From the NCBI GenBank assembly GCA_030673845.1, contig JAUTCQ010000024.1, forward strand, positions 55,323 through 119,322: a stretch of DNA of 64,000 bases, read 5' to 3'. This document shows, piece by piece, positions 17,452 to 27,194 of this stretch. Every line of letters begins with the position of its first letter. Within the stretch, counting starts at the first letter, position 1. The position numbers and the translations under genes are program-made. This DNA is from Verrucomicrobiota bacterium JB022. Its GTDB lineage: Bacteria; Verrucomicrobiota; Verrucomicrobiia; Opitutales; Oceanipulchritudinaceae. The notes beneath the pieces were generated by a model, which saw only the letters and a program-made list of their open reading frames with translations, was not told where the DNA came from and did no database searches.

Positions 17452-18570
17452 ATGGCTACTCAACCGCTACTGCAACCACTTCAACTCGGGGCGCTGGCCT
17501 TGCCGAATCGCGTCGTGATGGCGCCGCTGACACGCATGCGCGCTACACCGGAGGGCAATGTGCCCCGGCCGATTAACGCTGCCTATTACCGCCAACGCGC
17601 TTCCGCAGGCCTCATCATTTCCGAAGCTTCGCCCATTAACGCCTACGGCCATGGCTATGCGCTGACTCCGGGCATCCATACCGACGAACAGGAAGCGGGC
17701 TGGAAGCAAGTGGTGGAAGCCGTGCACGAGGCTGGCGGACGCATCTTCCTTCAGCTGTGGCATGTGGGGCGCCTGTCGCACCCCGATCTGCTGCCGGGCA
17801 ACAGCTTGCCCGTGGCGCCTTCTGCCCTGCCCGGCCTGGGCGAATCGCCGACTCTGGAGGGCATGAAGGCTCGCCCCACCCCACGCGCACTCACGACCGA
17901 GGAGGTCGAGCAGACGATCATCGACTTCCGCCACGCCGCCGAACGGGCGAAGCGAGCAGGCTTTGACGGCGTGGAAATCCACGGTGCCAACGGCTACCTG
18001 CTCGAGCAGTTCCTCAGCGACAGCTCCAACCATCGCGATGATCGCTACGGTGGCTCGCTCGAAAATCGCGCGCGTTTCCTCCTGCAGGTGACTGAGCAGG
18101 TCGTCGATGTATGGGGCAGCGACCGGGTGGGTATCCGCCTCTCGCCCGACAATACCCACGGCAATATCGCCACCACCAACCGCTTTGAAACCTACCGCTA
18201 CGTGCTGGAAGAGCTGCAACGCTTCAATCTCGCGTATGTACATCTCGTGGAGCCGCGCGTCGATGGGAGTCAGGATGTTGAGCGGGAATCGGACCTCTAT
18301 GCACGTAACTTCCGCCCGTTTGTGGTCGGCCAGACGCGTCTGATTGCGGCCGGCGGTTTTACCCGTGAAAGCGGCAATGCAATCATTGCCAATGGCGAAG
18401 CCGACGCCGTGGCCTACGGGCGACTCTATATTGCCAATCCCGATCTGCCGGAACGCTTTGCGGCGGATGGCGAGCTGAATCCTTACGACCGGGACACCTT
18501 CTATGGGGGCGATGAGAAAGGCTACCTCGATTACCCATTCATGGAGCGGTCAGCCTTGGATCACGAATGA
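17452..18570 (+). CDS. Alkene reductase, Old Yellow Enzyme family (NemA-like)
   Basis: 372 residues from ATG 17452; an in-frame ATG at 17434 lies inside a palindrome and is less likely. LGALALPNRVVMAPLTRMRA is the OYE N-terminus, and DGVEIHGANGYLLEQFLSD and NHRDDRYGGSLENRARFLL are the FMN/active-site signatures. It reduces activated C=C bonds or nitro compounds with NAD(P)H in the cytoplasm, often as part of electrophile detoxification. No substrate is indicated by neighbours. Confidence 0.93.
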   Translation: MATQPLLQPLQLGALALPNRVVMAPLTRMRATPEGNVPRPINAAYYRQRASAGLIISEASPINAYGHGYALTPGIHTDEQEAGWKQVVEAVHEAGGRIFLQLWHVGRLSHPDLLPGNSLPVAPSALPGLGESPTLEGMKARPTPRALTTEEVEQTIIDFRHAAERAKRAGFDGVEIHGANGYLLEQFLSDSSNHRDDRYGGSLENRARFLLQVTEQVVDVWGSDRVGIRLSPDNTHGNIATTNRFETYRYVLEELQRFNLAYVHLVEPRVDGSQDVERESDLYARNFRPFVVGQTRLIAAGGFTRESGNAIIANGEADAVAYGRLYIANPDLPERFAADGELNPYDRDTFYGGDEKGYLDYPFMERSALDHE

Positions 18571-18653
18571 AGAAGCCTTCAAATCGCGACACGTTATTCT
18601 ACAGCAAGCTAGGGGTTTACGAACGGTAAAATCCGCTGAAACTTTCAGGTGAC

Positions 18654-18669
18654 AGCCTCAGATGAGGCT
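18654..18669 (+). terminator. Short hairpin after the OYE gene
   Basis: AGCCTC (18654-18659) pairs with GAGGCT (18664-18669) around AGAT, about 85 bp after the OYE stop. There is no T-run on the plus strand, so a terminator role is uncertain. Confidence 0.35.
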
Positions 18670-18744
18670 TGCCCGAGCCCGCAGCACCCGCCATAAAAAT
18701 GGTTATAGTTTTGCCCTCGGTTACACCTGTCCTGTTTACGATAG

Positions 18745-18770
18745 AGCCCCAGTTGCGACTGGGGCTTCTT
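18745..18770. terminator. Hairpin between convergent OYE and clpB genes
   Basis: AGCCCCAGT (18745-18753) pairs perfectly with ACTGGGGCT (18758-18766) around TGCG, followed by TTCTTC. It lies 95 bp beyond the clpB stop and fits termination of either convergent transcript. The rest of 18571-18861 shows no gene. Confidence 0.6.
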
Positions 18771-18861
18771 CGTAGCTAAATGGATCGAAGGCCTTGGGCA
18801 GAAAAAAACGCGAGGCAGCCTTCGCTTGTCCTCGCGTTGCAAATCCAGAACCGTAAACGGC

Positions 18862-21456
18862 TTACACTGTCACCAGCTCGCCCTCGCGCACATCGAACCG
18901 GATTGTCTGCCCCGGCTGGATTTGGCCACCGATGATGGCCCGCGCCAGGCGATTCTCCAACTGCTTTTGCAGGAAGCGACGCAGCGGGCGCGCCCCGTAG
19001 ACGGGGTCATAACCGCGCTCGGCGGCCCAGTCGATGGCTTCGGGCGTCAGCTCCACCTTCAGCTCCTGCTCGGCCAGGCGGCGGTTGAGGTTGTCGAGCA
19101 GCAGGTGCACGATGGTATGGATCTGTTCCAGGCCCAGCGGCTTGAAGAGCACGGTGTCGTCGAGTCGGTTGAGGAACTCCGGGCGGAAGGCGCGCCGCAG
19201 CTCGGCGAGCACGCTTTCGCGGATCGACTCCGGGATTTCGTCACCCGCCACGCCCTCGGTCAGGAAACGGCTGCCAATGTTGCTCGTCAGGATGATGACG
19301 GTGTTCTTGAAGTCGACCGTGCGCCCCTGGCTGTCGGTAATGCGGCCATCGTCCATGATCTGGAGGAGCGTGTTGAAAACGTCCGGGTGCGCCTTTTCGA
19401 TCTCGTCAAAGAGCACGACACTGTAGGGCTTGCGGCGCACGGCTTCGGTCAGTTGGCCGCCCTCGTCGTAACCGACGTAGCCGGGAGGCGCACCGATCAG
19501 CCGCGAGACGCTGTGCTTTTCCATGTATTCGCTCATGTCGAGGCGCACGATGGCGTCTTCGCTGTCGAAGAGGGTGGCGGCGAGCGTCTTGGCCAGCTCC
19601 GTCTTGCCAACCCCCGTGGGGCCGAGGAAGAGGAACGAGCCGATGGGCCGGCGCGGGTCCTTGATGCCTGCGCGCGCGCGCAGGATAGCTTCGGAGACGG
19701 CCGTGACGGCTTCGTCCTGCCCTACCACGCGTTCATGGAGGATGTCTTCGAGGCGCAGCAGCTTGTCCTTCTCGCCTTCGAGCAGGCGGGTGACGGGGAT
19801 GCCCGTCCAGCGGCTGACGATCTCGCCGATTTCCTCGTCGGTGACTTCTTCCTTGAAGAGGCTGTGCGTCTTCTGCTCCACCTCCGCGTTCGCCGCCTTC
19901 AGCTTGGCCTCGAGGTCCGGCAAGCGACCGTGGCGGATCATCGCGACCTTGTTGAGGTCGTAGTTCCGCTCGGCCTGAGCCATTTCGAGCTTCAGCTGGT
20001 CGATCTGCTCACGCAGTTGCTGGGCTTTGTTGACGGTTTCCTTCTCCGCCTCCCACTGGGCACGCAGGGCCTGATAGCGTTCGCGCACATCGGCCAGCTC
20101 GCGGCGCAGCTCTTCCAGCCGGTGTTGCGAAGCGGCGTCCTTCTCCTTGGTCAGCGCGGCCTCTTCGATCTCCAGCTGGAGGGTGCGGCGCTGCAACTCG
20201 TCGAGCTCCTGCGGCATCGAGTCCATCTCGGTGCGGATCATGGCTGCAGCCTCGTCCACGAGGTCGATCGCCTTGTCCGGCAGGAAACGGTCGTTGATGT
20301 AGCGGTGGCTGAGCGTGGCGGCATTGACGAGCGCGTTGTCGGTGATGCGCACGCCATGGTGCAGCTCGAAGCGCTCACGCAGGCCCCGCAGGATCGAGAT
20401 GGTGTCCTCGACCGTGGGCTGGTCGACCTGCACCGTCTGGAAGCGGCGTTCGAGCGCGGCGTCTTTCTCGATGTACTTGCGGTATTCGTCGAGCGTCGTC
20501 GCGCCGATACAGTGCAGCTCGCCCCGCGCCAGCATGGGCTTGAGCAGGTTGCCGGCGTCCATCGCACCATCCGTCCGCCCTGCGCCCACGATCGTGTGCA
20601 GCTCGTCGATGAAGAGCAGTACGCGCCCTTCCGACTGCTTCACTTCGTTGAGCACGGCCTTGAGGCGTTCTTCGAATTCGCCGCGGAACTTGGCACCCGC
20701 GATCAGGCCGCCCAGGTCGAGCGAGACCACCGTCTTGTCCTTCAGCCCCTCGGGCACGTCTCCGCGCACGATGCGTTGGGCAAGGCCTTCGACGATGGCC
20801 GTCTTGCCGACGCCGGGCTCGCCGATGAGCACCGGGTTGTTCTTCGTCTTGCGTGAAAGGATGCGGATGACGCGCCGGATTTCGGCATCCCGCCCGATTA
20901 CCGGGTCGAGCTTGCCGGACCTCGCCATGGCGACAAGGTCTTGCCCGTATTTCTCCAGGGCCTGATAGGTGGCCTCCGGATTCTGCGACGTCACCCGCTG
21001 GTTCCCCCGAACCCTCTTGAGGGCCTCCCGCACACGGTCGGCCGACAAGTCAAAGCTGTTGAAAAATTTGCGCAGCGCGGCATGCTTCTCCGTCTCCAGC
21101 AGCCCTAGGAAGAGGTGCTCGACGGAGATGTATTCGTCCTTCATGCGCTTGGCCTCCGCCTGCGCCTTGCTTAGCGCGTCGTTAAGTGCCTCGGTTACAT
21201 AAAGGCGACCGGCTTCGGTGGTCCCGCTGACCGCCGGCAGGCGATCGAGTTCGCGGGTCAGGGCAAGCTCGAAGGCGGCAGGCTGCAGGTCCAGCTTTTG
21301 CAGTAGCGCGGGCACGGTGCCCTGCTCCTGCGTCACCAAAGCCGCCAACAGGTGCCAGCCGTCGATCTGCTGGTGCTGGCGTTGTTGGGCCTGTTGCTGT
21401 GCGGCAAACACTGCTTTCTGGGCCCGCTCGGTAAACTGGTTCAAATCGAGGTTCAT
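18862..21456 (-). CDS. clpB: ATP-dependent disaggregase ClpB
   Basis: 864 residues from ATG 21456 ([16 protein letters not shown], the usual ClpB start); ATG 21474 would add six. Clp N domains are followed by AAA1 (GEPGVGKT, then [10 protein letters not shown]), the coiled-coil middle domain (about 400-530) that defines ClpB rather than ClpA or ClpC, and AAA2 ([24 protein letters not shown]). It pulls apart protein aggregates with DnaK in the cytoplasm. Length is as expected. No CIRCE element or convincing heat-shock promoter was recognised upstream. Confidence 0.97.
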   Translation of the reverse strand: MNLDLNQFTERAQKAVFAAQQQAQQRQHQQIDGWHLLAALVTQEQGTVPALLQKLDLQPAAFELALTRELDRLPAVSGTTEAGRLYVTEALNDALSKAQAEAKRMKDEYISVEHLFLGLLETEKHAALRKFFNSFDLSADRVREALKRVRGNQRVTSQNPEATYQALEKYGQDLVAMARSGKLDPVIGRDAEIRRVIRILSRKTKNNPVLIGEPGVGKTAIVEGLAQRIVRGDVPEGLKDKTVVSLDLGGLIAGAKFRGEFEERLKAVLNEVKQSEGRVLLFIDELHTIVGAGRTDGAMDAGNLLKPMLARGELHCIGATTLDEYRKYIEKDAALERRFQTVQVDQPTVEDTISILRGLRERFELHHGVRITDNALVNAATLSHRYINDRFLPDKAIDLVDEAAAMIRTEMDSMPQELDELQRRTLQLEIEEAALTKEKDAASQHRLEELRRELADVRERYQALRAQWEAEKETVNKAQQLREQIDQLKLEMAQAERNYDLNKVAMIRHGRLPDLEAKLKAANAEVEQKTHSLFKEEVTDEEIGEIVSRWTGIPVTRLLEGEKDKLLRLEDILHERVVGQDEAVTAVSEAILRARAGIKDPRRPIGSFLFLGPTGVGKTELAKTLAATLFDSEDAIVRLDMSEYMEKHSVSRLIGAPPGYVGYDEGGQLTEAVRRKPYSVVLFDEIEKAHPDVFNTLLQIMDDGRITDSQGRTVDFKNTVIILTSNIGSRFLTEGVAGDEIPESIRESVLAELRRAFRPEFLNRLDDTVLFKPLGLEQIHTIVHLLLDNLNRRLAEQELKVELTPEAIDWAAERGYDPVYGARPLRRFLQKQLENRLARAIIGGQIQPGQTIRFDVREGELVTV

Positions 21457-21747
21457 TTGCAGCTTCAACTGCATAGCACGGGCCGGGAGGCAGATAAGTC
21501 GTAATATTTTCCTTAGTCACCGATCATCAAGCACATGTGAGGCATAAAACCAGATGCGCCCACCGCTGTGCGCGAACAAACGAGCAGATTGCTCGGCACA
21601 AGTGAGCCAAAATGGCGCAGCCCTTTCTCAAGCTGGCGTCAGATGCCCGTTAGCCTCTCTCGACTTGGCACAATTCACCACTCACCGCCAAGTCCTCGCC
21701 GTTCGCTGAGAGCGATGGTATCAAAAATGCAGAGGCGCCGGTATACT

Positions 21748-22509
21748 ATGCGAATGTCTCTGGATCTCGATGTGCGCCTCGCCGCGCGGCAAATCCCCGA
21801 AAACGCCAAGCCTGCGATGTATCAGCGGTGGGTGTCGATCCTGTTTGCGCACTGGGCAATCGAGCCGGAAGAAATCCAGCGCACCCTCCCGTCGGGATTG
21901 CAAGTCGACACCTACGACAGTAAGGCCTGGTTGGCACTCGTCCCCTTTTTCATGCGCGACGTGCAGCCGACCTGGGCGCCTGCGGTACCCGTGATCTCCA
22001 ACTTCCTGGAGCTGAACGTGCGTACCTATGTGATCGACGCTGAAGGCAAGCCCGCCGTCTGGTTTTACTCGCTGGACTGCAACCAACGCCTCGCGGTGCT
22101 GCTGGGGCGGCAATTTTTCCACCTGCCCTATGAAGTCTCCCGCATAAAAGCCAACGAGCCAAAACGTGCAGGCGACTGGATCGACTACCAGTGCCAGCGC
22201 CGGGGAGCGCCACACGAGGCCCGCTACCGCTATCGCGGCTTGCCAGTCGAGCCCGTAGAAGCGCGCCCGGGATCCCTCGAGTTTTTCCTGCTGGAGCGTT
22301 ACTACCTCATCAGCGAACACGAGGGGCGCTTTTACCGAGGTCAGGTGGCGCATGAGCCTTACCGTTTTCGCCCGGCTGAGCTGGAACGCTGGGATTTGAC
22401 GCCCTTAGCGCAGGCGAGAGTGCCCGCCCCCGTGCGTCCGCCCGACCACGTTTGCTACATCGACGACGTGCGCGTAAAAGCCTACAAGGTCGAACCGGTG
22501 CGGGGCTAA
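21748..22509 (+). CDS. DUF2071 (YqjF-like) family protein
   Basis: 253 residues from ATG 21748, with AGAGG 12 nt upstream; ATG 21754 is also possible. The sequence follows the DUF2071 pattern: YQRWVSILFAHWAIEPEE, an LPSGLQVDTYDSKAWLALVPF segment (shortened here) and WFYSLDCNQRLAVLLGR. The family has an acetoacetate-decarboxylase-like fold but no established function. It is convergent with the U32 peptidase gene, with only 7 bp between. Confidence 0.85.
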   Translation: MRMSLDLDVRLAARQIPENAKPAMYQRWVSILFAHWAIEPEEIQRTLPSGLQVDTYDSKAWLALVPFFMRDVQPTWAPAVPVISNFLELNVRTYVIDAEGKPAVWFYSLDCNQRLAVLLGRQFFHLPYEVSRIKANEPKRAGDWIDYQCQRRGAPHEARYRYRGLPVEPVEARPGSLEFFLLERYYLISEHEGRFYRGQVAHEPYRFRPAELERWDLTPLAQARVPAPVRPPDHVCYIDDVRVKAYKVEPVRG

Positions 22510-22516
22510 AGAGGCC

Positions 22517-25057
22517 CTACCCGACCCGCACGCCACTGGTGCGCAGGGTGCCGCGGGTGACGCCAAGCTGGCTGACGAGGTTGAGTTCGCGCCAGAGCGT
22601 TTCGCCGTCGATCTCGCCGCTGAGCAGGCGCTCGTAGCGCTGCACCGTATCGCGGATCACGCTCGGGCTCTCGTCGATAAACTCCACGCGAAAGCGGCGG
22701 ACGCCCAGCTTGAGCAGATGCGGCACAAATTCGGCCCCCGTCTGCGTGCGGGCGTTGTAGAGCGTATTGCGGCAACCGGCATCGGCCCGCAGCAGGTGCT
22801 CGGCCCCGGTCCGGTCGCGCAGGTGCACGCGCTTCTTCTCGCACGGGCGGCCACAGTCGCGGTAGTCCTTGCCGCTGGAGAGGAAGGTACAGAACACACA
22901 GTGCTCCATGTGGAAGAGCGGCATGTGCTGGTGAATCGTCACCTCAAACCATTCCGGCGGCGCGCTCTCCAGCAAGGCCGTCAGCTGCCCCACGTTGAGG
23001 TCGTAACTGGCGGTGAGCGATTCCAGATGGAAGCGCTCGCGCAGGTAATCGGCGGTAAGCGCATTGGAGACGTTGAGCGAAAAGTCGCCCCGTACTCGGT
23101 AATCGCCCGGCAACGCGCGCAAGTGCTCGTGGTTCCGCGCGAGGAACCCGTCGGGCTCGGCACTGCGGCAGATGCGCATCACGTAGTCTTCGCCCATCTT
23201 GTACATGCGCGGCGGCATCACCCACAGGCGGACTTCGCGGCCCGTCTGCTCGCGGTAGGCGCGCACGGCGGCCATGGCATCGCGGAAACGCTTGGGGTCT
23301 TCGAACTCGGCGTAGATATCGCGGTGGACAAGCGGCAGCGCGGCATGGAGCTGCCCCAGATCGCGCACCACCAGCACCAGCTCGGGCGTCACCGAGCCCT
23401 GCGGCTCACGCGCGAAGGAAAGCGTAGGCGTCACCTCCTCATCGCGGACCTCCCAGCGCGGCGGCTGCGCCCGCACTTCCAGCAGGCGATCGACCACCGC
23501 GCGGCGGAGGCGGTTCAGCTCGCTTACCGGCAGGATCAGGCCCGGCTCCAACTGGTTGTCGACGCTGCTTTGGGTAAAGGGGCTGTCTCCGAGGCGACCA
23601 AGCTGTTTCTCCAGTCGCTCCTGGTCGAGCGGCTGCTTTTGCGCCACTTCCAGCGGCAGGGCCGAGCTTTCGCGCACGACGTTGCCCCGCTCGTCGCGTC
23701 CTTCGAGCGACAACGGGCCTCCCGCATGGCCAAACACCGTCCAGCGAATCGGACGCCGGTGGTTGGGCTGCTCGGTCTCAAAGCTCTGGCGCAGACGTTT
23801 GTCGAGCGAAGGGTCGCTCGTCTTCCACACTTTGGCCCCGGGCTCGACCAGGCTCCAATCGAGGTGCTGGCCCTGGAACGAAAGCCACGTCACCCCGCCC
23901 TTTTGCTCCACCGCTTGCACGCGGGCACCGGTTTCGCCCTCTTCCGAGCGGCCCAGATCGAAAACCACGCCATCTTGGGGTTGCACGTGTGCCAGCCCTT
24001 GCACGGCCACGCGCTGGCCGCGCACCTCGCGCACTTCGCCGAGGAAAAAGCCGCGCTTCTTCGCAAATCGGGCGTGCACGAGTTGCTGATTGTCGATCCC
24101 GCTCAGCCAGCCGGTATAAAGACCACGCGAAAAGGCCATCTCCAGTTCGTAACGTTCCTCTGGGGTGGTCGTATCGGCCGACTTTTGCTCCCCGAGCGCC
24201 GCTACCGCACGGTCCACCGCCTGCCGATAAACGCGGGTGATGCTGGCGACGTATTCCGGACGCTTGAGGCGCCCTTCGATCTTGAGGGACGCCACCCCAG
24301 CCTTGATCAGGCCCGGGATCACGTCCACACCCGCCAGGTCTTGGGGACTCAGGAGATACTTCCGGTCTCCCAGGTCCTGCAGCTCGCCGTCGGAGACCAG
24401 CTCGTAAGGCAGGCGGCAGGCCTGTGCGCATTCGCCGCGGTTGGCTGAACGCCCGCCGAGGGCTTCGGATGTCAGGCATTGGCCGGAGTAGGCCACACAG
24501 AGCGCGCCATGCACGAACACTTCCAAAGGCACGGAAGTCTCACGACCTTTGAGGGCCTCTTGCATCTTTTCGATTTCCGCAATCGAACACTCCCGCGCCA
24601 CCACCACGACCGACGCGCCCAGCTCTTTCGCAAACTCGACGCCCGCATCGCTCGTCACGCTCATCTGCGTGCTGGCGTGGATCGGGAAATCGGGCGAGAT
24701 TCGGCGAATCAGGCGGCACACGCCCACATCTTGCACGATGGCGGCATCCACTCCCGCCGCGATGGCCGAGCGCAGGAAATCTTCCGCCTCCGCCACCTCG
24801 TCGGCAAAGACGAGCGTGTTGAAGGTCAAATAGCCCTTGACACCCCGGCGGTGCAGGTAGGCCATCAGTTCCGGCAGATCGGCCTCGGTAAAGTTGTCGG
24901 CCCGCATCCGTGCGTTGAAGCGGTTGAGGCCAAAGAAGATCGCGTCGGCCCCGTTTTCGACCGCCGCCCGGGCACAGTCCCAGTTGCCTGCAGGGGCCAG
25001 CACTTCGGGCACGCGCACAGGAGTCTCTACAGGTGAAGGGCTGATGGATAACGACAT
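22517..25057 (-). CDS. U32 family peptidase-like protein (RlhA/YdcP group)
   Basis: 846 residues from ATG 25057; an upstream in-frame start at 25195 would run into the tRNA gene, so it is rejected. The N-terminal TIM-like domain begins PEVLAPAGNWDCARAAVENG, and FVHGALCVAYSGQCL with the following Cys-rich RGECAQACRLPY is the U32 signature. The extra C-terminal region has CVFC and CGRPC cysteines. E. coli relatives (RlhA, TrhP, UbiU/V) act in RNA hydroxylation or ubiquinone synthesis with Fe-S clusters rather than as proteases; RlhA-like 23S rRNA hydroxylation is the best guess. Confidence 0.88.
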   Translation of the reverse strand: MSLSISPSPVETPVRVPEVLAPAGNWDCARAAVENGADAIFFGLNRFNARMRADNFTEADLPELMAYLHRRGVKGYLTFNTLVFADEVAEAEDFLRSAIAAGVDAAIVQDVGVCRLIRRISPDFPIHASTQMSVTSDAGVEFAKELGASVVVVARECSIAEIEKMQEALKGRETSVPLEVFVHGALCVAYSGQCLTSEALGGRSANRGECAQACRLPYELVSDGELQDLGDRKYLLSPQDLAGVDVIPGLIKAGVASLKIEGRLKRPEYVASITRVYRQAVDRAVAALGEQKSADTTTPEERYELEMAFSRGLYTGWLSGIDNQQLVHARFAKKRGFFLGEVREVRGQRVAVQGLAHVQPQDGVVFDLGRSEEGETGARVQAVEQKGGVTWLSFQGQHLDWSLVEPGAKVWKTSDPSLDKRLRQSFETEQPNHRRPIRWTVFGHAGGPLSLEGRDERGNVVRESSALPLEVAQKQPLDQERLEKQLGRLGDSPFTQSSVDNQLEPGLILPVSELNRLRRAVVDRLLEVRAQPPRWEVRDEEVTPTLSFAREPQGSVTPELVLVVRDLGQLHAALPLVHRDIYAEFEDPKRFRDAMAAVRAYREQTGREVRLWVMPPRMYKMGEDYVMRICRSAEPDGFLARNHEHLRALPGDYRVRGDFSLNVSNALTADYLRERFHLESLTASYDLNVGQLTALLESAPPEWFEVTIHQHMPLFHMEHCVFCTFLSSGKDYRDCGRPCEKKRVHLRDRTGAEHLLRADAGCRNTLYNARTQTGAEFVPHLLKLGVRRFRVEFIDESPSVIRDTVQRYERLLSGEIDGETLWRELNLVSQLGVTRGTLRTSGVRVG

Positions 25058-25166
25058 GGGCTCGACAAAAACACGAAAGGCAACGGAGAAAACGAAAGCC
25101 GATAATGGTGAGCGAGACTTCGTTTGCTGCGTTGCCTTATTTGCTGGCTGCCGCGTGGCGGCAAAA

Positions 25167-25241
25167 TGGCGCTCCCATAGGGACTCGAACCCCAACTTAG
25201 GCCTCCGGAGGGCCGCGTGCTATCCATTACACCATGGGAGC
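25167..25241 (-). tRNA. tRNA-Arg (anticodon CCG)
   Basis: On the minus strand GCTCCCA (from 25241) pairs with TGGGAGC to form the acceptor stem. The D arm is GTGT/GCAC, the anticodon loop CTCCGGA gives CCG, and the T arm has TTCGAGT. Discriminator G and an encoded CCA (25169-25167) follow. It decodes CGG. One mismatch (C-T) closes the anticodon stem. Confidence 0.96.
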
Positions 25242-25463
25242 GAAAGAATTTGGAAGTGTGGGCGAGCCACTGCTCCGAGTCAAGACACCAAATGCAGCCT
25301 TCCATCATTTGAGAGGAAGCGCATCCAGAGCGGTGGATGTCATCACGCGAAGGCTGCGCAACGATGCGCACCAACGCCCGATTGTGGTCAACCTGAAACC
25401 AGTTACCCTGCAAACAACCCCGTCACTTCGGCGTCTCATCCTTCCTACCCCAACCCGTTCTTC

Positions 25464-27092
25464 ATGAAAGCTCCTTTACCCCACCAGAGCATTCGTCTCG
25501 CCTCCCTTTTTCTATGTTCCACCCTCTCCCAGCTCAGCGCAGCAGTCCCCGCCTTTCCCGAGGCAGAGGGCTATGGTGCCATGACCACCGGCGGTCGAGG
25601 CGGTGCGGTGTATGAGGTGACCAACCTCAACGATAGCGGCGCTGGCAGTTTGCGCGCAGCGGTCGAAGCCTCCGGTGCACGCACCATCGTCTTCCGCGTC
25701 TCCGGCACGATCCCCCTGCAGTCGAACCTGCGCATCCGCAACGACAACATCACCATCGCCGGGCAGACGGCGCCGGGCGACGGCATCACGCTCGCCAATT
25801 ACACCCTGCAGATCAGCGCCGACAACGTGATCGTGCGCTTCATCCGCGTGCGGGTGGGCGATCAGGGGAGCGCAGACGGCGCGGATGGGCGCGATGCCGT
25901 ATTTTGCCGCGACGTAGAGCAGGTGATGATCGACCATTGCTCCTTTTCGTGGTCGATCGACGAATGCGCCAGCCTCTACCGCAACCGCAACACCACGATG
26001 CAGTGGTGCGTGATCGCGGAGAGCCTCAACCGCTCGCTGCACAGCAAGGATGCGCACGGCTACGGCGGCATCTGGGGCGGCCAGGGGGCCACGTTTCACC
26101 ACAACCTGCTCGCCCACCATGCCAGCCGCAACCCGCGCTTTAACGGCAATGCCGCCCTCACCGGCGAGGCCGCCGTGGACCAGGTCGACATGCGCGCAAA
26201 TGTGATCTACAACTGGGGCGGCAACAGCAGCTATGGCGGCGAACCTACGTCGGACGGCTTCCTGAGTTCGTTCAACATGGTCAACAACTACTTCAAGCCA
26301 GGGCCCGCCACCTCCAGCGACAAGGCCGACCGCATCACTTACCCCGACGACGCGCCCAACGGCAGCCTGATCTACAGCCGCTATCACATCGCGGGCAACA
26401 TCACCGAGGGTACCCCCGAGACGACCGCCGACAACTGGCGAGGGGTCGATGGCTTGAGCGACGAGCTGAAGGCGGGGATCCGCGAAGACGAGCCGTTTGC
26501 CTCCCCGCCCTTGACTCAACAACCGGCAGAGGTCGCCTACGCTTATGTGCTGCAATATGGCGGTGCGATGGTGCCGAAGCGGGATGCCATCGACGAGCGG
26601 GTGTTGAACGAAGTCGCCACCGGCACGGCCACCTACGGCAACAACGGCATTATCGACTCACAGAGCGAAGTGGGCGGTTTTCCGGAGCTGACCTCGCTGC
26701 CGCCCCCCGACGACAGCGACCACGACGGCATGCCCGACGCCTGGGAGCTCGCCTACGGTCTCGATCCGAACAACGCGGCCGACCGTAATGGCGACCTTGA
26801 TGGCAACGGCTACACGGCCCTGGAAGACTACCTGAACAGCCTCGTAGTCCATGCCTTCCCGGCACGCTCATTCGAGGCATTGGTCGGCAATGGCGAAGTC
26901 TCCCTCGAGTGGAGCAATTATCCGAACGACTGCCGCCTGGAAGCCTCGACCAACGGAACGCTCTGGCAGGCCCAGGACGGCGTGGAGGCGGGCTCGCACG
27001 GCGCAGCCACGGCAACCGTCGAGAGTAGCAGCCCCCGCTACTTCCGCGTGGTCCAACCTTTTGTGAGTAATCATTCAGCAGCAGTGGAGTAA
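25464..27092 (+). CDS. Pectate lyase family 1 protein, secreted
   Basis: 542 residues from ATG 25464. A signal peptide (about 1-27, ending SAA) is followed by a PL1-type right-handed beta-helix: AEGYGAMTTGGRGGAVYEV near the N-terminus, TIAGQTAPGDGITL, and DHCSFSWSIDE, where Asp residues would bind the catalytic calcium. A C-terminal module has SDHDGMPDAWEL, a calcium-binding EF-hand-like repeat common in secreted lyases, then a beta-sandwich tail. It cleaves polygalacturonate by beta-elimination. TTACCCC begins 13 nt into the reading frame. Confidence 0.92.
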   Translation: MKAPLPHQSIRLASLFLCSTLSQLSAAVPAFPEAEGYGAMTTGGRGGAVYEVTNLNDSGAGSLRAAVEASGARTIVFRVSGTIPLQSNLRIRNDNITIAGQTAPGDGITLANYTLQISADNVIVRFIRVRVGDQGSADGADGRDAVFCRDVEQVMIDHCSFSWSIDECASLYRNRNTTMQWCVIAESLNRSLHSKDAHGYGGIWGGQGATFHHNLLAHHASRNPRFNGNAALTGEAAVDQVDMRANVIYNWGGNSSYGGEPTSDGFLSSFNMVNNYFKPGPATSSDKADRITYPDDAPNGSLIYSRYHIAGNITEGTPETTADNWRGVDGLSDELKAGIREDEPFASPPLTQQPAEVAYAYVLQYGGAMVPKRDAIDERVLNEVATGTATYGNNGIIDSQSEVGGFPELTSLPPPDDSDHDGMPDAWELAYGLDPNNAADRNGDLDGNGYTALEDYLNSLVVHAFPARSFEALVGNGEVSLEWSNYPNDCRLEASTNGTLWQAQDGVEAGSHGAATATVESSSPRYFRVVQPFVSNHSAAVE

Positions 27093-27130
27093 GTAATACA
27101 GGCAACTCACGCAGTGTGAGAGTAGTAAAA

Positions 27131-27170
27131 AACGCCGCACGATCTGGGGATCGTGCGGCGTTGATTTTTT
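27131..27170. terminator. Strong terminator between convergent pectate lyase and GH28 genes
   Basis: AACGCCGCACGATC (27131-27144) and GATCGTGCGGCGTT (27149-27162) are perfectly complementary around TGGG. A T-rich tract follows to 27170 on the plus strand, with an A-run before the stem serving the minus strand. It ends both the PL1 transcript and the pectin operon. Confidence 0.95.
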
Positions 27171-27194
27171 GAAAAAGCTGGCAGGCGGCTCGGC

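Noticed and set aside
18826..20856. 676-codon open frame antisense to clpB
   Set aside because: A shadow of the GC-rich clpB coding strand; no homology-like motifs, and clpB domains are intact on the other strand.
22718..24448. 576-codon open frame antisense to the U32 gene
   Set aside because: Composition-driven shadow (His/Arg/Val-rich); the U32 motifs on the other strand are complete.
25058..25195. Upstream start for the U32 gene
   Set aside because: It would overlap tRNA-Arg(CCG), and the extension is unlike the family N-terminus.
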